The translations under genes were made by a program, and so were the position numbers. From assembly GCA_022592445.1 (NCBI GenBank), contig JABYQR010000205.1, forward strand, positions 18,439 through 82,438: a DNA stretch of 64,000 nt. Reading direction: 5' to 3'. The stretch's first letter is position 1, and each line of letters opens with the position of its first letter. This document shows positions 41,656 to 53,706 of this stretch, in pieces. The notes beneath the pieces were generated by a model. That model had not been told where the DNA came from. It did not search any database and worked only from the letters and a program-made list of their open reading frames with translations. Source of the DNA: Cytidiella melzeri (taxonomy: Eukaryota > Basidiomycota > Agaricomycetes > Polyporales > Irpicaceae).

Positions 41656-42838
41656 CTAAGCCGCACTTCTTGACCTCGGCGGGACAAGACCAAATTCGAA
41701 TACTGACCAAAGATTCAGTCTGAATCCACCACGATCAACTCACGGATTGGACGTACCATCCGGCCTTGCATAATGGCCCACGACGTCGAGATCGAACTTC
41801 CCTCTCACAATATCGTCTAGGTGGAGGTCAGCTGTCAACACACCTTCTTTTCCCAGCAAAGGGCCCGCTAGGACCTTGCCAAGCGGGTCGATGATGACAC
41901 TTCCTCCAGCAATCATGACATTGGAAGGATTGCGATCGTTAGCATCTGCCACGGCGTGATCTGCAGGGTAGTCTTTCTCTTGCGCGAACTGACAAGCTGC
42001 CAGGACAAAGCATCGTCCTTCGATGGCGATGTGGTTCATTGTGTGTTGCCAAACAGGTCGACTGTCGACAGTCGGCGCGCAGTATATCTGTGTGCCCTGT
42101 GAATAGTAGTATGTTCGGACTATGTGCTGCGTCATTGAAGTTTATGTCGCAGCGGAAAAAACAACACTGACGCAAGGGCATGTAATTCTCCCTATGCCAG
42201 AATAGTTAATCTCGATATCCACCGAATATTCATAACTCTTACCAGCATATCGTGGCAGACAGCTTCGCTTTAACTGCATGGCCTTCCTTCTGTTGGAACG
42301 ACACTTCGGGGACCGGAAGGGTAGTAGCATCTCCCTGGCCCCAGATAACCCTCTCCATGGCAGTCGGAAGCAATTTTCGGTGTTTCGTGAGATATCCATG
42401 AACAGGATCGACGAAGACAACTGTGCAATAGAGTGTGCCGATATCCTTCTCGATGACTCCGACCACTATAAACACGCCTGTATCGCGGCTTATGGCCTCA
42501 ATGCGATGAATGGCATCCGATGCGGGCACTGCGATGGCAGAGTTCCAGTAGCGAAGGTATTCATCCCTGCCTTCAGGAGCACGGTCGCCTACCACAACGC
42601 CGAACGCGCTGAACTTTGGATATCCACCTACGCTGGCAACGCGACGAGATTTGAACATAGTAAGCTTCGAGCAAAGCCACAAATAAACTCACAATGCCTC
42701 TGGGAATACAGCTAGCTGGGATCCCGCCTTCGCCGCTACCTGTGCGTAGTACTCCATTCTATTCAACGTCGCAGGAATTGAGTACGCCGCTGTGCAAGTT
42801 TGTATAACCGACGCTCGTATCGTATTTGTAGCCGACAT
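41656..42838 (-). CDS. nitrilase (carbon-nitrogen hydrolase), 321 aa
   Basis: Hydrolyses nitriles to carboxylic acids and ammonia. Exons in transcript order: 42838-42693, 42632-42243, 42191-42172, 42119-41757, 41702-41656. The Glu-Lys-Cys triad is visible: Glu in VFPEAFVGGYP, Lys in KHRKLLPT, Cys in ATICWENYMP. IYCAPTVD, GGSVIIDPLGKVLAGP and LDVVGHYARPD also mark true nitrilases rather than amidases. Length fits. Exon 3 is only 20 nt, but it carries the WENYMPL stretch next to the catalytic Cys. The last acceptor is inferred from the frame; the final 15 residues are less certain. Confidence 0.93.
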
Positions 42839-43030
42839 GTTCAATCAAGCTATAGCGGGTCCAAACTCGTTGCTTTGGACACTGTAGATGGCTGTACGTG
42901 GGTGAGTATCTGCCAACTGCAATTTCGCAAGGCGTTACCGGTGAATCGGGTCACATGATGGGAGTCTGGGAAATCGTGTACAATGCAGTAGAAATTAGGA
43001 AGCAGTGAGCATCGACGATATGATATAGTT

Positions 43031-43900
43031 CTAAAGGGTGCTAGGAGTTGACGGAGACGCAGAAGGTCGTACAGGAAGCCACTCCTTGGGGAAGTCCTTG
43101 ATAGAGGGCTGCGACCTTCCACGGCCCTTGGTTTTTCTGACTTTTGCCTCCAGATGTCGGGTGTCGAGAGGAAGGTCGGAGAACTTGTCTTTGCCCTTCT
43201 GATAACCACCTTTGGTATCAGAGGGATTCGAAAGGGAGCCCAGAAGCACTCACATTAGACTCCCCAATGAGGCGGTCGAGGGTATCACTGACCCACTTCA
43301 AATTTTGCGCAGGTAGCGGGAAGTCCTCACATGAGATCTTGACAAAACCATGCTGTCCGTTTTTCTCCCCTACACTGATCCCGGAGTCCTTAGGTGGTTC
43401 TGGCGTCCAACGCACGCCTGCCAACAGTTTGAACTTGTGACGAGCAGCCCCATCCTTCAGAGGTAAGCGGGCCACAGGTACCACGACCGTACGCTTGCGC
43501 TCTACCGGATGCGCCTCTCCACCATACGACACAGAGCGTATGACAAGAGGATGTGACGGAGGAGGTGGAACGAAGGGTTTTCGATATGCTGTCAAGCCAC
43601 CTCCGGATTAGCATGGCACGCGCAGAAATGGACTGAATACCTGCCGACTAGCTGTGGCATTTCATGCTCAATGAGACGCATATAATAAAGCAGCTGTCGC
43701 TGCTGCTGGAGCATGAGGTGCCCATAGGACGAGGAATCGGTTTGGCGGTTTCCGTCAGATTGGGTCAAGTCTTTTATCGTGGCTTCAGGTAACGCTGTCC
43801 TCTTCGGCCGTCGACTGAGGGTGGGCAGCGACACTGAGAACAGTCTGGCATGATTCGAGAGACCCAGTGTCGCTCTCTGGCTTTTCACGAGCGTCGCCAT
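43031..43900 (-). CDS. mitochondrial ribosomal protein mS35 (Rsm24 type), 252 aa
   Basis: Small-subunit mitoribosome protein. Exons in transcript order: 43900-43645, 43588-43254, 43198-43031. The N-terminus from MATLVKSQRATLGL is a plausible mitochondrial presequence, although the frame is open further upstream. The family domain covers about residues 85-220: VAYRKPFVPP, KFKLLAGVRWTPEPP, VKISCEDFP and WVSDTLDRLI. A basic Lys/Arg-rich tail ends it. Intron 1 only keeps frame and the conserved VAYRKPF if its donor is GC (GCAGGT) at 43644-43643, so this is a probable GC-AG intron. Confidence 0.87.
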
Positions 43901-45019
43901 GCTCGCGGTCGTCGACGGGATGAGAGAGCGTGAGCGCTTTGTTGAGCGTACTTTCCCCGGGCCGTATTCATACCATCCGAGGCTGTTGTCCGCCCAAATC
44001 TCATCTTGTCGCCCACCATGACCCCCACTCTTGCTCATCGACACTGCGCTGTTCACAGTCAAAATGGTTGGAAAGTATATCAAGAAGCCAAAGCAAGAGT
44101 CTGAAACATACCCAATTCTTGCCAAGTAGCTTCGGACTACTTTGAGCACTTCTTTTCACTGCACTCATGGTACGCTACTCTACTTCTTGGGATAATCACC
44201 GTCATCTGCACGCCATGCACTGACTGAGTAGCTGTGCTATGAGATAGGCCTGAAACCTGAAGGCATTCAACTCCGTCATAGTTTGCAGTCAGGCGGGTCT
44301 GGCGATCATGACTTGGATATGCCAGGAGGAATGTCACGCGTTTGGGAGAAAGAGCAGCATCGTATATCGCAACTGGCTTGCAACTTGACGCTGCTGCACA
44401 TGCTGGTCGTTTTCTCATCGTCTTTGAGACGCGTAGAAACTCCAGTGCGTCATATCCAGTCTTTCCCAACCCGTATGTAAATAACATGACCACAGATGCG
44501 TATCGTCGGTACCCATGCTAGGCTGATACCACCGGGGTACGAGTCATCCCTCAGGCCACAGGCTTGGTTTCGCCGAGAAGTTCACACATGTCTCAACGTG
44601 AAGCGAAGATTGGACATGACATAGTGAGGTGAGCTATCTATATCTTTTCATATTGGCAGTATAGATGACCTACTAACCACGGGTTTCTTCCGCGCCCTCA
44701 CTCTAGAAGTTTCACTTACAACAGTTGACGTCCCAGCAGGATGAGCCAGGCTCTCGACTTGATACTCTCACTTCGCAACGTTGATGCCTGTCTTTGCTAC
44801 CAGTATACTCTACTGTTGATTCATTTACCCTGTGTCGTCTCTTTGTTCTTACCGTATCCCACGGTCGAAATGAAATGTAGTGAGCGCCTTCTTGAGCGCA
44901 CAGTTTAGCACTTCGCCGTGATCGTCTTAGTTGGCTCACTTCATCTCGGAGTCCTAACCATCTCGTCCTACACTCTTGAGCAACCATCATTTTATCCGAC
45001 CCGCAGAAAGAAACATAGA
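43901..45019. other. intergenic, no gene recognised
   Basis: About 1.1 kb between divergent genes. Minus-strand ORFs near 44,137-44,493 and 44,712-45,059 have no domain or consistent splice partners. An untranslated first exon of either neighbour may lie here. Confidence 0.4.
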
Positions 45020-45823
45020 ATGGTCGTGAGTCGCTCATCGACGCCGCGTTGACCGCCATTTACGCGGCCTCAAACAAAAAAGCGTCTCCTCCTCTCAATC
45101 AAAGCAGAGCTCGAGAACGTCACCGATCTCGCTCCAGCCGACGACAGCTTTGAGTACTTCTTCCAGGTGCGGTGCGTCTCTCCTTTCTCCCCGTTCGTTC
45201 TACCTCACTGGACATTCCCGACGTTTACACCGCAGGTCAAGTGCAACAGCTGCCATGAAGTACACCCAAAGTTCATAGGCATCAATCGCGTCGTACGTCC
45301 CCCCCTCTCGCCCCTCCAGACCGCCTCGGTGTAATCATGACTTCAAATACCCTCTCATAGGAAGAGCGCGAGGTGTCTGGTGGAAAGGGCAACAAGGCTA
45401 ACTTTGTGTGGCGCTGTGGGTCCTGCAAGAGGGAGCACTCTGCCAAGTTTGAAGACAAGTCACCGACGATCGCCTACACCGCAGATTCCAACGGTCAATT
45501 CGCTCCTTTCCTCACCATCGATTGCCGTGGTTTGGAATTCGTCGGGTTCCAGCCCAGGGTATGCATGGAAATGATGTTCTTGGTGAATCGCATGTGATCT
45601 GAGCGGACTTGACTATTACTAGGGAACGTGGAAGTGTGTAGGTCTTGAATCCGGCACCAAGTTCACTGAAGTCGATCTCGACGAAGGCGAATGGGTAGAC
45701 TACGACGAAAAGGTTTGTGCCATGATTCGTAGTAACAGCTGCCCACGCTGACAACACTATCCCTCCAAGGCTGCTTTACCAGTTGGCATCTCGAATATCG
45801 AGAGTGAATGGAGTCGAGCGTAG
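45020..45823 (+). CDS. CXXC zinc-binding protein (CZIB/UPF0587, DUF866 family), 162 aa
   Basis: Small conserved eukaryotic protein with two CxxC pairs that bind zinc; its cellular role is poorly known. Exons: 45020-45025, 45083-45166, 45236-45292, 45361-45558, 45623-45712, 45770-45823. Zinc ligands are in KCNSCHEVH and WRCGSCKREHS. WVDYDEKAALPVGISN near the end is also typical, and length matches. The first coding exon is 6 nt (Met-Val) and is needed to give the usual MVRLLLSIKAELENVT start. Confidence 0.92.
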
Positions 45824-46013
45824 GCCCATGGCCAGTTCTTCAGGCTAGGTGGATGGATACAGATGGAAATCATGTCTGTTGCAAATACAGCGTACCCTAC
45901 GAAGCGAAAATTCCAAATAAATGTTCGGATATGGGGTATAGATAAACTAGAGCAGGTATAGCGATTATAAACAAGATGTCCGCTGGTGGAAGTTCGAAGA
46001 CCTCTGGTACAGG

Positions 46014-48405
46014 TTAGGTTGCCGTTCGCTCACCTGTACCAGGAGCATCAGCTGGAAAGTCCGTGCTCTCTTCAGGGAAGGGCTCTTCTGCTTTGCCTGT
46101 CTCTACCGTGCCGTTTGCTACGACATGACCATTTGCGGCCGAATGCGCATTAGACGGGTGAGTCTCATCCGCATGGTTGTGTGCGTCCTCGCCTGCCTTC
46201 TCGACACCCTCCTCATTCTCTCCATTTTCGGTCTTCTGGTGGAATGGCATGTGCATGTTGTGTATTGTATTCTTGGCTTTGCGTTTGCCTTTGGAGACAG
46301 CCTCGGCTCGCTTCTTCTTCAATTCCGTGATGCGCTCAATCCTGAGACAACTTTAGTCAAGCAAGCACGAGCAGACAGCAGAGCAGCCGTTCTTACCCCC
46401 ATAGGGCTATTTCAGCTTTGCTGATCTCGACCTTGTCCATATCGACACCGCGCTGCTCTAGAATGCCGAGAAAATATCGGAAGTGCTAGAGAGAATCCTG
46501 TAATGATTAGCAGTCAAATCCTGTTCACACAGTTGTATGTGCGCACTTCAGTTGACGTCCTGCAACGGGCAATTAGCCTTCAGATATCCAGGCATCCGGC
46601 AATATAGCGTTAACTTGCCTGTAATGTCCGGACAGCGGTGACAACTTGTGTATTACTCCGTTCTTGACAGATATCAGCCCAGCAGAGGTAACCAGCCCTC
46701 CTCCAAGAAAAGACGAATGCTGAAATGTGCCCGGTGCTGTGAAGCGTTCAGAAACGTAGACACGCCACCCAATCATCGTACATACTCTTGATGCCGATAA
46801 ATATATTGACTGCAATGTTGCTCGCTCGTTGAACAAGAAGGTCATTGCCGTGAATTCTGAAGAGGTGACTCACAATGCTTGTCCTGAGGTTATGCCGTCT
46901 ACATAAGCAGCTCTCGAATGCATTAGCAGAACGAGAAACTCACAGATACATATATCCAAGTGTCCTTCTGAATCGTCTTCCGAAGCAGACGCTCCAACAT
47001 ACCCCGAGGTGTAAGGTTTCTCCACAACCAGCCCTTGAAGCGACTGCCGGCTGGGCGACGCCCCAAGTAATAGTGCATCTGGCCATCACCCGCGTCCGCA
47101 CTCAGCGACGAACCGCTGGGTGCTGAACCACTAGCAGGCATGACGAAGCTAGTTCGATGCTTGACAGCGGGAATGTCTGGATGACTGAGCGGTACTATGC
47201 CCTTGCCATTACCAGAATCTTTCCATTCCCCTGGCGTGGTGTCCACTATCTCGCCTGTCCTGGCCCAGCGAAGCTTCCCATCGCTGTCTATTTGAATGAG
47301 GTAGTTGAGGCCTATTCTTGCACCATTTCAGTTCCTGCTGGAATTGTCAGGTGCTGCTGCCGCTCTGCTCACGTTGCGCAGGTGACAGATATCTCAACGT
47401 CGGGTTAGTCAAAGGAAACCCAGCGAAGACGATAGAGTTCTCACGAGATGCGCTGAGCGGGGCATGCAAGGAGGCGGATGAGAGTTGTAGTACGTGTTCA
47501 AAGGTATGATTCTCACCTCTTTCTCCAGCTGCTCCCTTGAACACTCTTTCAGCGACAGCTCCTTACCTGCGCCGATGTCGAGCCTAAAGATGGCGCGCAC
47601 CGCAGAGCTAAAATGAGACGACAAATACTCGAAAGACGGGTCTTCCACGCTACACACCATTGGAAGAAGTTCTCTGTTGTGTCCTCTTGCTGCCACCTTC
47701 TGTGGTAGTACTGCGACAGTTCACGTCAATCGCATTGTACCTAGATTACAGGTTTGCTAGTGGCACATACTTTCACTAGACAACTTGAAGCTCGGATGTA
47801 AGTCCATGAGTTTGAGCGTACCGTGTACTCACAGTTTGACCCATAGCGATGCTTACTGGCATCACACAAAAATAAAAACCCTGTCAGCTCTCGTACAACC
47901 AGCCACATACGAAGAAAAAGAAAATGACACTCAACACGTCGATCATCTCTAACCAATGCTGCGTCTCTAGCCACTTTCTCGACGCGTCTGCATATTCTAC
48001 CCGTTCGTCCGCCAGCATAGTGTTCCCGTCCTGCAGCCTCAACGTCAGGAATATAGCTCGACGCCAACGGTCGCGAGCAGCGTTCTTCCCCTGAGCAGCC
48101 GCATCTCTGTCCAACTATGTACGTAGCACACGCGCAATAGTAAGTGTTCGCACCATTCTCAACATTGGCATATCACGGATACCACTGGTACTGTGAGTTG
48201 ACGAACGCACCTTGAACCTTGCGTGCGTGACCAAGTCTGTCCACAAAAAATCCGTACCCAGGTACGAAGCTCGTCTCTTCGCTCTCCACGCTCTCTGTAT
48301 CTTTGTCGCCGCATTCTCACGAGCAAGGACCTGAACGTCTTCTTCTGTGGTAGTCTTCTTGCCCTGGAATTCCTCCACCTTTGCTTTCAGTTTCGCCGTG
48401 GTCAT
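46014..48405 (-). CDS. conserved fungal IQ-motif (calmodulin-binding) protein, about 500 aa
   Basis: Function unknown; an IQ motif (ATKIQRAWRAKRRA, residues 33-46) suggests calmodulin binding. Exons in transcript order: 48405-48211, 48114-47936, 47855-47833, 47775-47771, 47710-47658, 47583-47517, one unresolved exon ending at 47373, 47311-46944, 46883-46874, 46809-46786, 46736-46619, 46559-46547, 46485-46397, 46341-46014. Family landmarks recur across exons: KHRYGSNLKYYHRRW, ENFFQWLDIGAG, YLSPAQRLNYLIQID, TWIYVSDKHFN, GTFQHSSFLGGG, LSPLSGHYRTSTEHF. Three exons of 5, 10 and 13 nt are implied. The intron after 46619 has a GC donor (AG/GCAAGT). The join between 47517 and about 47390 is not settled. 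A Lys/Glu-rich tail ends the protein. Confidence 0.8.
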
Positions 48406-48930
48406 TACAGTTCGTCGACGTCGAGGAGGTAGTCAGTTCATGGGCGTGCAGAGATGGTTGCAAACCCTGGTATCGTTTCCTGACGGTGGTATATATTCGC
48501 GGAGGCATCCACCTTGCTCGGCGAATATTTACCGTGCCCGCAACTCTCTATAAACGTTATGTAACTGTGCGTGACGTCATGATGCTGAGAAGAGGCATAT
48601 GCTAGTTATTGTGATTCGCATTAATGGGCTACAATTGAATAACGTCGTAGGTATATCAGAGGAAAAATGGGCTGTGCGTATGCGTGGACGTCGTTGGGCA
48701 ATGATGTGTGGATGCGAAAACTCTCTCGGGGATGTGTACTAACTAGATTGGAAGAAGAAGAAAAAAAGTAGAAATGATGGTATGAAGCATGACAGTGTTG
48801 GGGACAAGACGTTGAACTGAAAAAAGGACAGGTCTTGTGTGGCAATGAAACAAGAGAAAGAAAGAAAAAGAAGAAAGAAAGCAAGCAGGTAGGAGCTATT
48901 CTTGTGGAAATATCGTCCATAGCAAGCTTC
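48406..48930. other. intergenic between IQ protein and MAPKKK genes
   Basis: Upstream region of the IQ gene and 3' flank of the kinase gene. Includes a purine-rich stretch (aagaaagaaagaaaaag type, about 48,850-48,890). No gene recognised. Confidence 0.45.
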
Positions 48931-51900
48931 TTACTTGAAGCCAACAAAAGTCCAGTCCGGCTGGAGCTCAAGGTATGGATGTTTCCGTAGCTCAGCCGCG
49001 GTGGGCCGTTGATCGGGGTCGCTAATACGCGAGTTCAACGTACAATTCACATCCAGGCGGGAATGGAACACTTACGTTTGGAAGCATTTCTCGCGAAAGT
49101 CGTCTGCTAGAGGCGACAACGCCACTTCTGGCGGCACAGCTGGGCCCTGTTTCGTCTGATAAAGCTACACAAGACGGGCCTGATCAGTTTCTCACGCTGA
49201 CACAAGATCAAGAAGGTGCACATACTTGAAGCAGGACAGCCATCGCCTCCATTCCACTCCACGGCCTCTGACCAGTCCACATCTCGAATACAACGCAACC
49301 CACACTCCAGATATCAATTTTCGAATTGTATCCTTTCTTGTTGGCGTCGATAACCTCAGGTGCCATCCAAAAGACAGTTCCCTGCATCGACGTATACGCT
49401 CCCGCCATGTTGATGTCATCCGTTCTCTTCGAGATACCAAAGTCCGAAATCTTACAGATTCCAGTCGTTTCGACAAGAATGTTATCCGCCTTCATGTCAC
49501 GGTGCAGAATCCCCTTGGAATGGAGATACTCCAAACCGCTGAGAATTTGCCCGGTAAAGGACTTGGTAACTTCCTCGTCAAACTTGCCGTGTTTACGAAG
49601 ACAGCTAGCGATGGATCCACCAGGAACGTACTCCAAGAAACTACAAGCGTATGTCAGCCTCCTTGAAAACGACACCCGCAAGATCCATCGACTTACATGC
49701 TGAGGAAGGTTGGAGTCTCCTCGAAACCAAGGTACTGCACAATGTGGGGATGATCCAGGTCCTTCAACGTCTCGCTCTCCAGCTTCAACGCCTCCACCAC
49801 AGACACTTGCCGCGAGTCGTCCCTGTCACTAGCCGTGCGAGGCATCTCGACTTGCTTGACAGCGATCATCTCACCCGTTGTGGCGTTCAGAGCAAGATAA
49901 ACCTTGCCATACGTTCCTTTCCCAATAAGTTCACCACGCACCCAGCGGAATATCGCTAACAAAACCCAAACCAGTAAGCAGTTGAAAATGACATCAGTTA
50001 TGTGAAAGGACTCACGCTTAGCAGTTCCGGGCGAGCCATCCGAGACAACAGGTCCCGATTGCGTGAGCATCGCCTGATCGTGCGTCGGCACTTCCTCCAG
50101 CTTGCTCCCCCACAACTTCGTATTCCGCTTGCGAAGCACGTTGCTCGCGTTCGCCGCAGGCTCCATACGAGATCGACGATCAATCCTCTTCTTGTGCTCC
50201 TCCGCGACGTACCGAATCGACTTCTTGTGTCTGAACTTCTGCTTCTCCGCAGGCAACGGAAGGGTAGGCTCTGCCGACGTAGGAGAGGTGCCGCCGGAAG
50301 GCGCGTCGATGACAGGTTCGTCAATGTCATGCTCTGGGAAATACTCCTGCAGACGTTCAAACACTTCCTCTGGAGGTGGACGAGGAGCCCAGGTGACCTC
50401 AAAGTTGTTGTCAAACCGACTTGTCCGTTGATCTTGAAGTTTCTGTTTGTTCGCGGGATTAGTCCGTCGAGGGTTAGGGCCGCGCAAAGGAGGAGTGTCG
50501 GGAATATAACCAGGCGGAGGAGGGAAATTCGCAGGTATTCTAGAGTTGTCACGAGACGGAAGGGGTTTCTGTTGAGATCCAGGCGAGCTATCTGTGTCAA
50601 TCGGAGAAAGGACAGGCCGTGCTGCGACACTGCTAGCAAGTTTGGGAGGTGGCTTGGCCCAGATGGTCCCAGCTTCGCTCTCAGAATCGTCCGAGTTCAC
50701 ACTGATCAAGGTGCCAGTTGAAGAAGAGGTAGGGAAGAGCACTGAAGAGTCAAATGACTTTGGTGGAGACGGCGGTCGAGCAGGCGGACTAGAGGCCTGT
50801 GGTTGTTTCTGTTGAACGAGCGTAGACGAACCTGAGGTAGATGTACTCGAGTCAAGCACGCCCAGAAAGCGTGACATCTCATCGCGGCGTACAGTGCTCT
50901 CAGTGGAGGAAGGCGTTTCATCTTCATGCACAGGCAAAGACGATAGCGTACGTTGCATTGGTTGAGACCCTTCTGCTGTCGGCTTCTGGTCAGAATCTTT
51001 CGAATCATTGCTGGACGGCTTGGTAGTGACAGGGCTGCGCGGAGGTGTCCTCGTCCCGCGAGGAGTTGTACTCAGCGACACACCATAAACCTCAGCGTGA
51101 CTTCTATCGCTTCTAGGCTGTGGCCGTGGGCCGAAACTGGGTACTGAGTACGATGGCTCGTCACGGTACGATGGGGTGTTTGTGTGTGGTGGAGGAACAG
51201 GGACCAAGGGTCGGTATGGTACCTCGGAAGAAAAGTGATCAGCATTAAGTGGTTGCATAATGCGGTTTGAACGATAGGACGACGCCGTGCTGACAGCAGG
51301 ATCGTTGCCAAGAGAGGAATGTGGGCGCGCATATAAATCGTGACCGGCAACAGAGTGGTTCAATAGTGATGACGTTGGCGTCGAGTAGTTTGGCGTGCCC
51401 ATTGGTCCCATCGTTCTCGACGACAAGTAGGGCACGGTTGGTGAGGTCAGAGGGCCACGGGGCCCTTCATAAGACTTCGCAACACATGTTTCCGAAGAAG
51501 ATGCGTGTTCAAGGTGGGTAGGAATAGCGTTGTCATTCGTCTGTGCGATCGGATTACGATCAGCGGTGCTTGGCCTCGACGTAATGGAAACAGGCAGATT
51601 GGGAGCTCGCCGCGGAGGAGGCGGCGGATATGCCGTGCTTTGCGCGTTGAACATACTACGCAAGTCACCCATACTTTTCGCTGAGTTCACCGCGTAGTTT
51701 TGTCTCGGAGGTGACTGAGGCGTCCCGTCCCTCCCGGCAGCATCTTTATACCTAATAACATATTCCCGAGGCACCATTTTCTGTGCCCTCGATGACGATT
51801 TTCCATGTGGTCTAGACTCAGAAGGAGGAGGTGGGATAGGTATGTGCGGTGCACGAGGAATCGGCAGCTGGGAATATGGCGAGCCAAGGCCATGTGGACG

Positions 51901-53706
51901 AGAAGGAGACATATGAGACTCTTGGACAGGAGATGGTCGACCGCGTCCGTTCTCGTCACTGTGGACATTCCCCGGAACGAGATTCCAACCTTGTTCATAA
52001 CGGTCTCGGATAGCATGCTTTGAACGTTTAATACCATGCGGACGTTCTCGAGTCGCTGAATTAGGGCTACGAACTTTGTCTGCGATTTCTTGCTCCCTGT
52101 CGTCAGCTTCACGGTAGCGGCGATTCGAGGTCGGTTCTTGCGTCTGCTCAGGGGGTTGTAGCGTGTTATCGCGTTCTGCTGCTGCATCAGACTCAGAACG
52201 TAAGTGCACACCCCTGGCTGCCTGTCCTCCAACGGACGACGGGTTGTTGAACCGAGCTGTGTCTGACAAAGCCACTTGGGTAGGCAGGGCGGGTAACACG
52301 CTACCACGAGGCCTCTCTGTGCGCATGGAGATGGGCGAATGATAGGGTTGCGCTACACCGCGGTCTGGTGAGATAAGACCACTCGGTGATTGTGGTCGGC
52401 CGTGTGCAGGAGGTGATCGAGGGCGAGGAGGAAGCGGTTGGGAGCGCAAAGCATATTGCTGTTGCGGAGCAGCTCGTATCGTTGTTGGCCTGCGGGATTC
52501 ACGATCCGCCGCGTCAAGATCGTCAGAGACGGATGCATCGTAGCCTGCGGAGGCCTCTGGGGGCTGCCTTTCGCTTGTTGATGACACACTGTCTCTGCGC
52601 GACCTTGATAACCGTTTTTGAGGTCGAAGCGGCCCATAATTCTGTGTATAGTTATGGGGCAGAACGGGTGGCGGAATTGTATCAACGGTTGGCGAAGGTT
52701 GAGTAGATTCATGCGATGGCTCATGCAGAGATGCTTGTGCATCGGAGACCAGGAGTTTCAAGGAACCGTTCTCATCGCCCCGCTCGACGCACAATCTCAG
52801 GAGCTGATCGTTTGTGAGGGCCTCTCCAAGAGCGTACTTGCCTATTTCGGTGCAATAGAATGCTTGGCGGTCTTGCTCATCATCGGGAATCTTGAGCTGC
52901 AAACGTAACATGTTATCGTGTGCCTCCCAATAATTGCCTAGGTAACACACCTTGGAGAAAATCCGTTCCCGTATGTACGCAGCATCCCGAAGCTTGACTC
53001 CGTAGACGTCCACAGTGACCAGGTGTTCCGAGTCCCTTGTCACTAGCAGGGTGATCCGTTCGTGCAGCAACGACTCGTTTGCGCTTGACGAGCTTGTCGA
53101 GGGCAAAGGGTCGGCCACTGAAGTTACGGGAGACTGTGACATGCACGAATGTTTAATGATCGACTCAAGAGAAAAAAGATGATTACTCACTATCTGGGGG
53201 CGAGAGCCTCGTCGCCTATGCTTTGGAGACGGTGCTAGCCTCTGTATATATCCCCTCTTCGATGAAGCACTAAAAGGAGTAACGTCGCTACCATCAGCAC
53301 ATCCGACAAGAACGCCGTCTTGGCCCAATGTTCCTTCGCTGGACATGTCATCTGGGGGGTTACTTTGACCGGGAGTGCTCGGAGGTGGAGTAGACTCGAA
53401 CGCACGGGAACTGGTACTGGAAGGCGATGACAGGGATTGGTTGGAAGGGTTGGGTCGAGATGCTGGGTAATGGCCCAGAGTGGCTGGCGGAAAATTTGTG
53501 GTGAGAGGAGGAGGGTAGGGAGCTCTTGAAGGCTGTGGCTTCTCTTCGTACTGGTTGCTTGCCACGGATGCTTGTGAGTGATATGAAAACGATGGCTGGA
53601 CTTCGTCCCCGACGGTGTTGTCTCGTTCGTCGTCTGGGTTGCGTATGACGAGGAGCCTTGGGGGCTTGCGTCGACTCTGTATTACGGATCTGCCCTCCTC
53701 TGACAT
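48931..53706 (-). CDS. MAP kinase kinase kinase, Bck1-like (cell wall integrity pathway), 1,477 aa
   Basis: Ste11/Bck1-class Ser/Thr kinase expected to act between protein kinase C and the MAPKK of the wall integrity cascade. Exons in transcript order: 53706-53191, 53133-52951, 52896-50016, 49955-49697, 49640-49226, 49164-49076, 49021-48931. A regulatory ubiquitin-like region lies around residues 190-300 (SEHLVTVDVYG, IPDDEQDRQAFYCTEIGKYALGEAL). A disordered Pro/Ser-rich stretch of nearly 900 residues follows. The kinase domain has GKGTYGKVYL, IAVKQVE, HRDMKADN, DFGISKR and MAPEVI, ending WTFVGFK. Introns 1-3 (57, 54, 60 nt) are stop-free multiples of three. The start is the ATG giving MSEEGRS; the frame is open upstream. 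Confidence 0.93.

Noticed and set aside
44137..45059. Minus-strand ORFs upstream of the zinc-protein gene
   Set aside because: No motif, no consistent exon chain; left as intergenic.
47529..47566. 38-nt intron in the IQ gene joining GA to AGERGENHTF
   Set aside because: It would delete the conserved GKELSLKECSREQLEKE stretch; the longer exon 47517-47583 was preferred.
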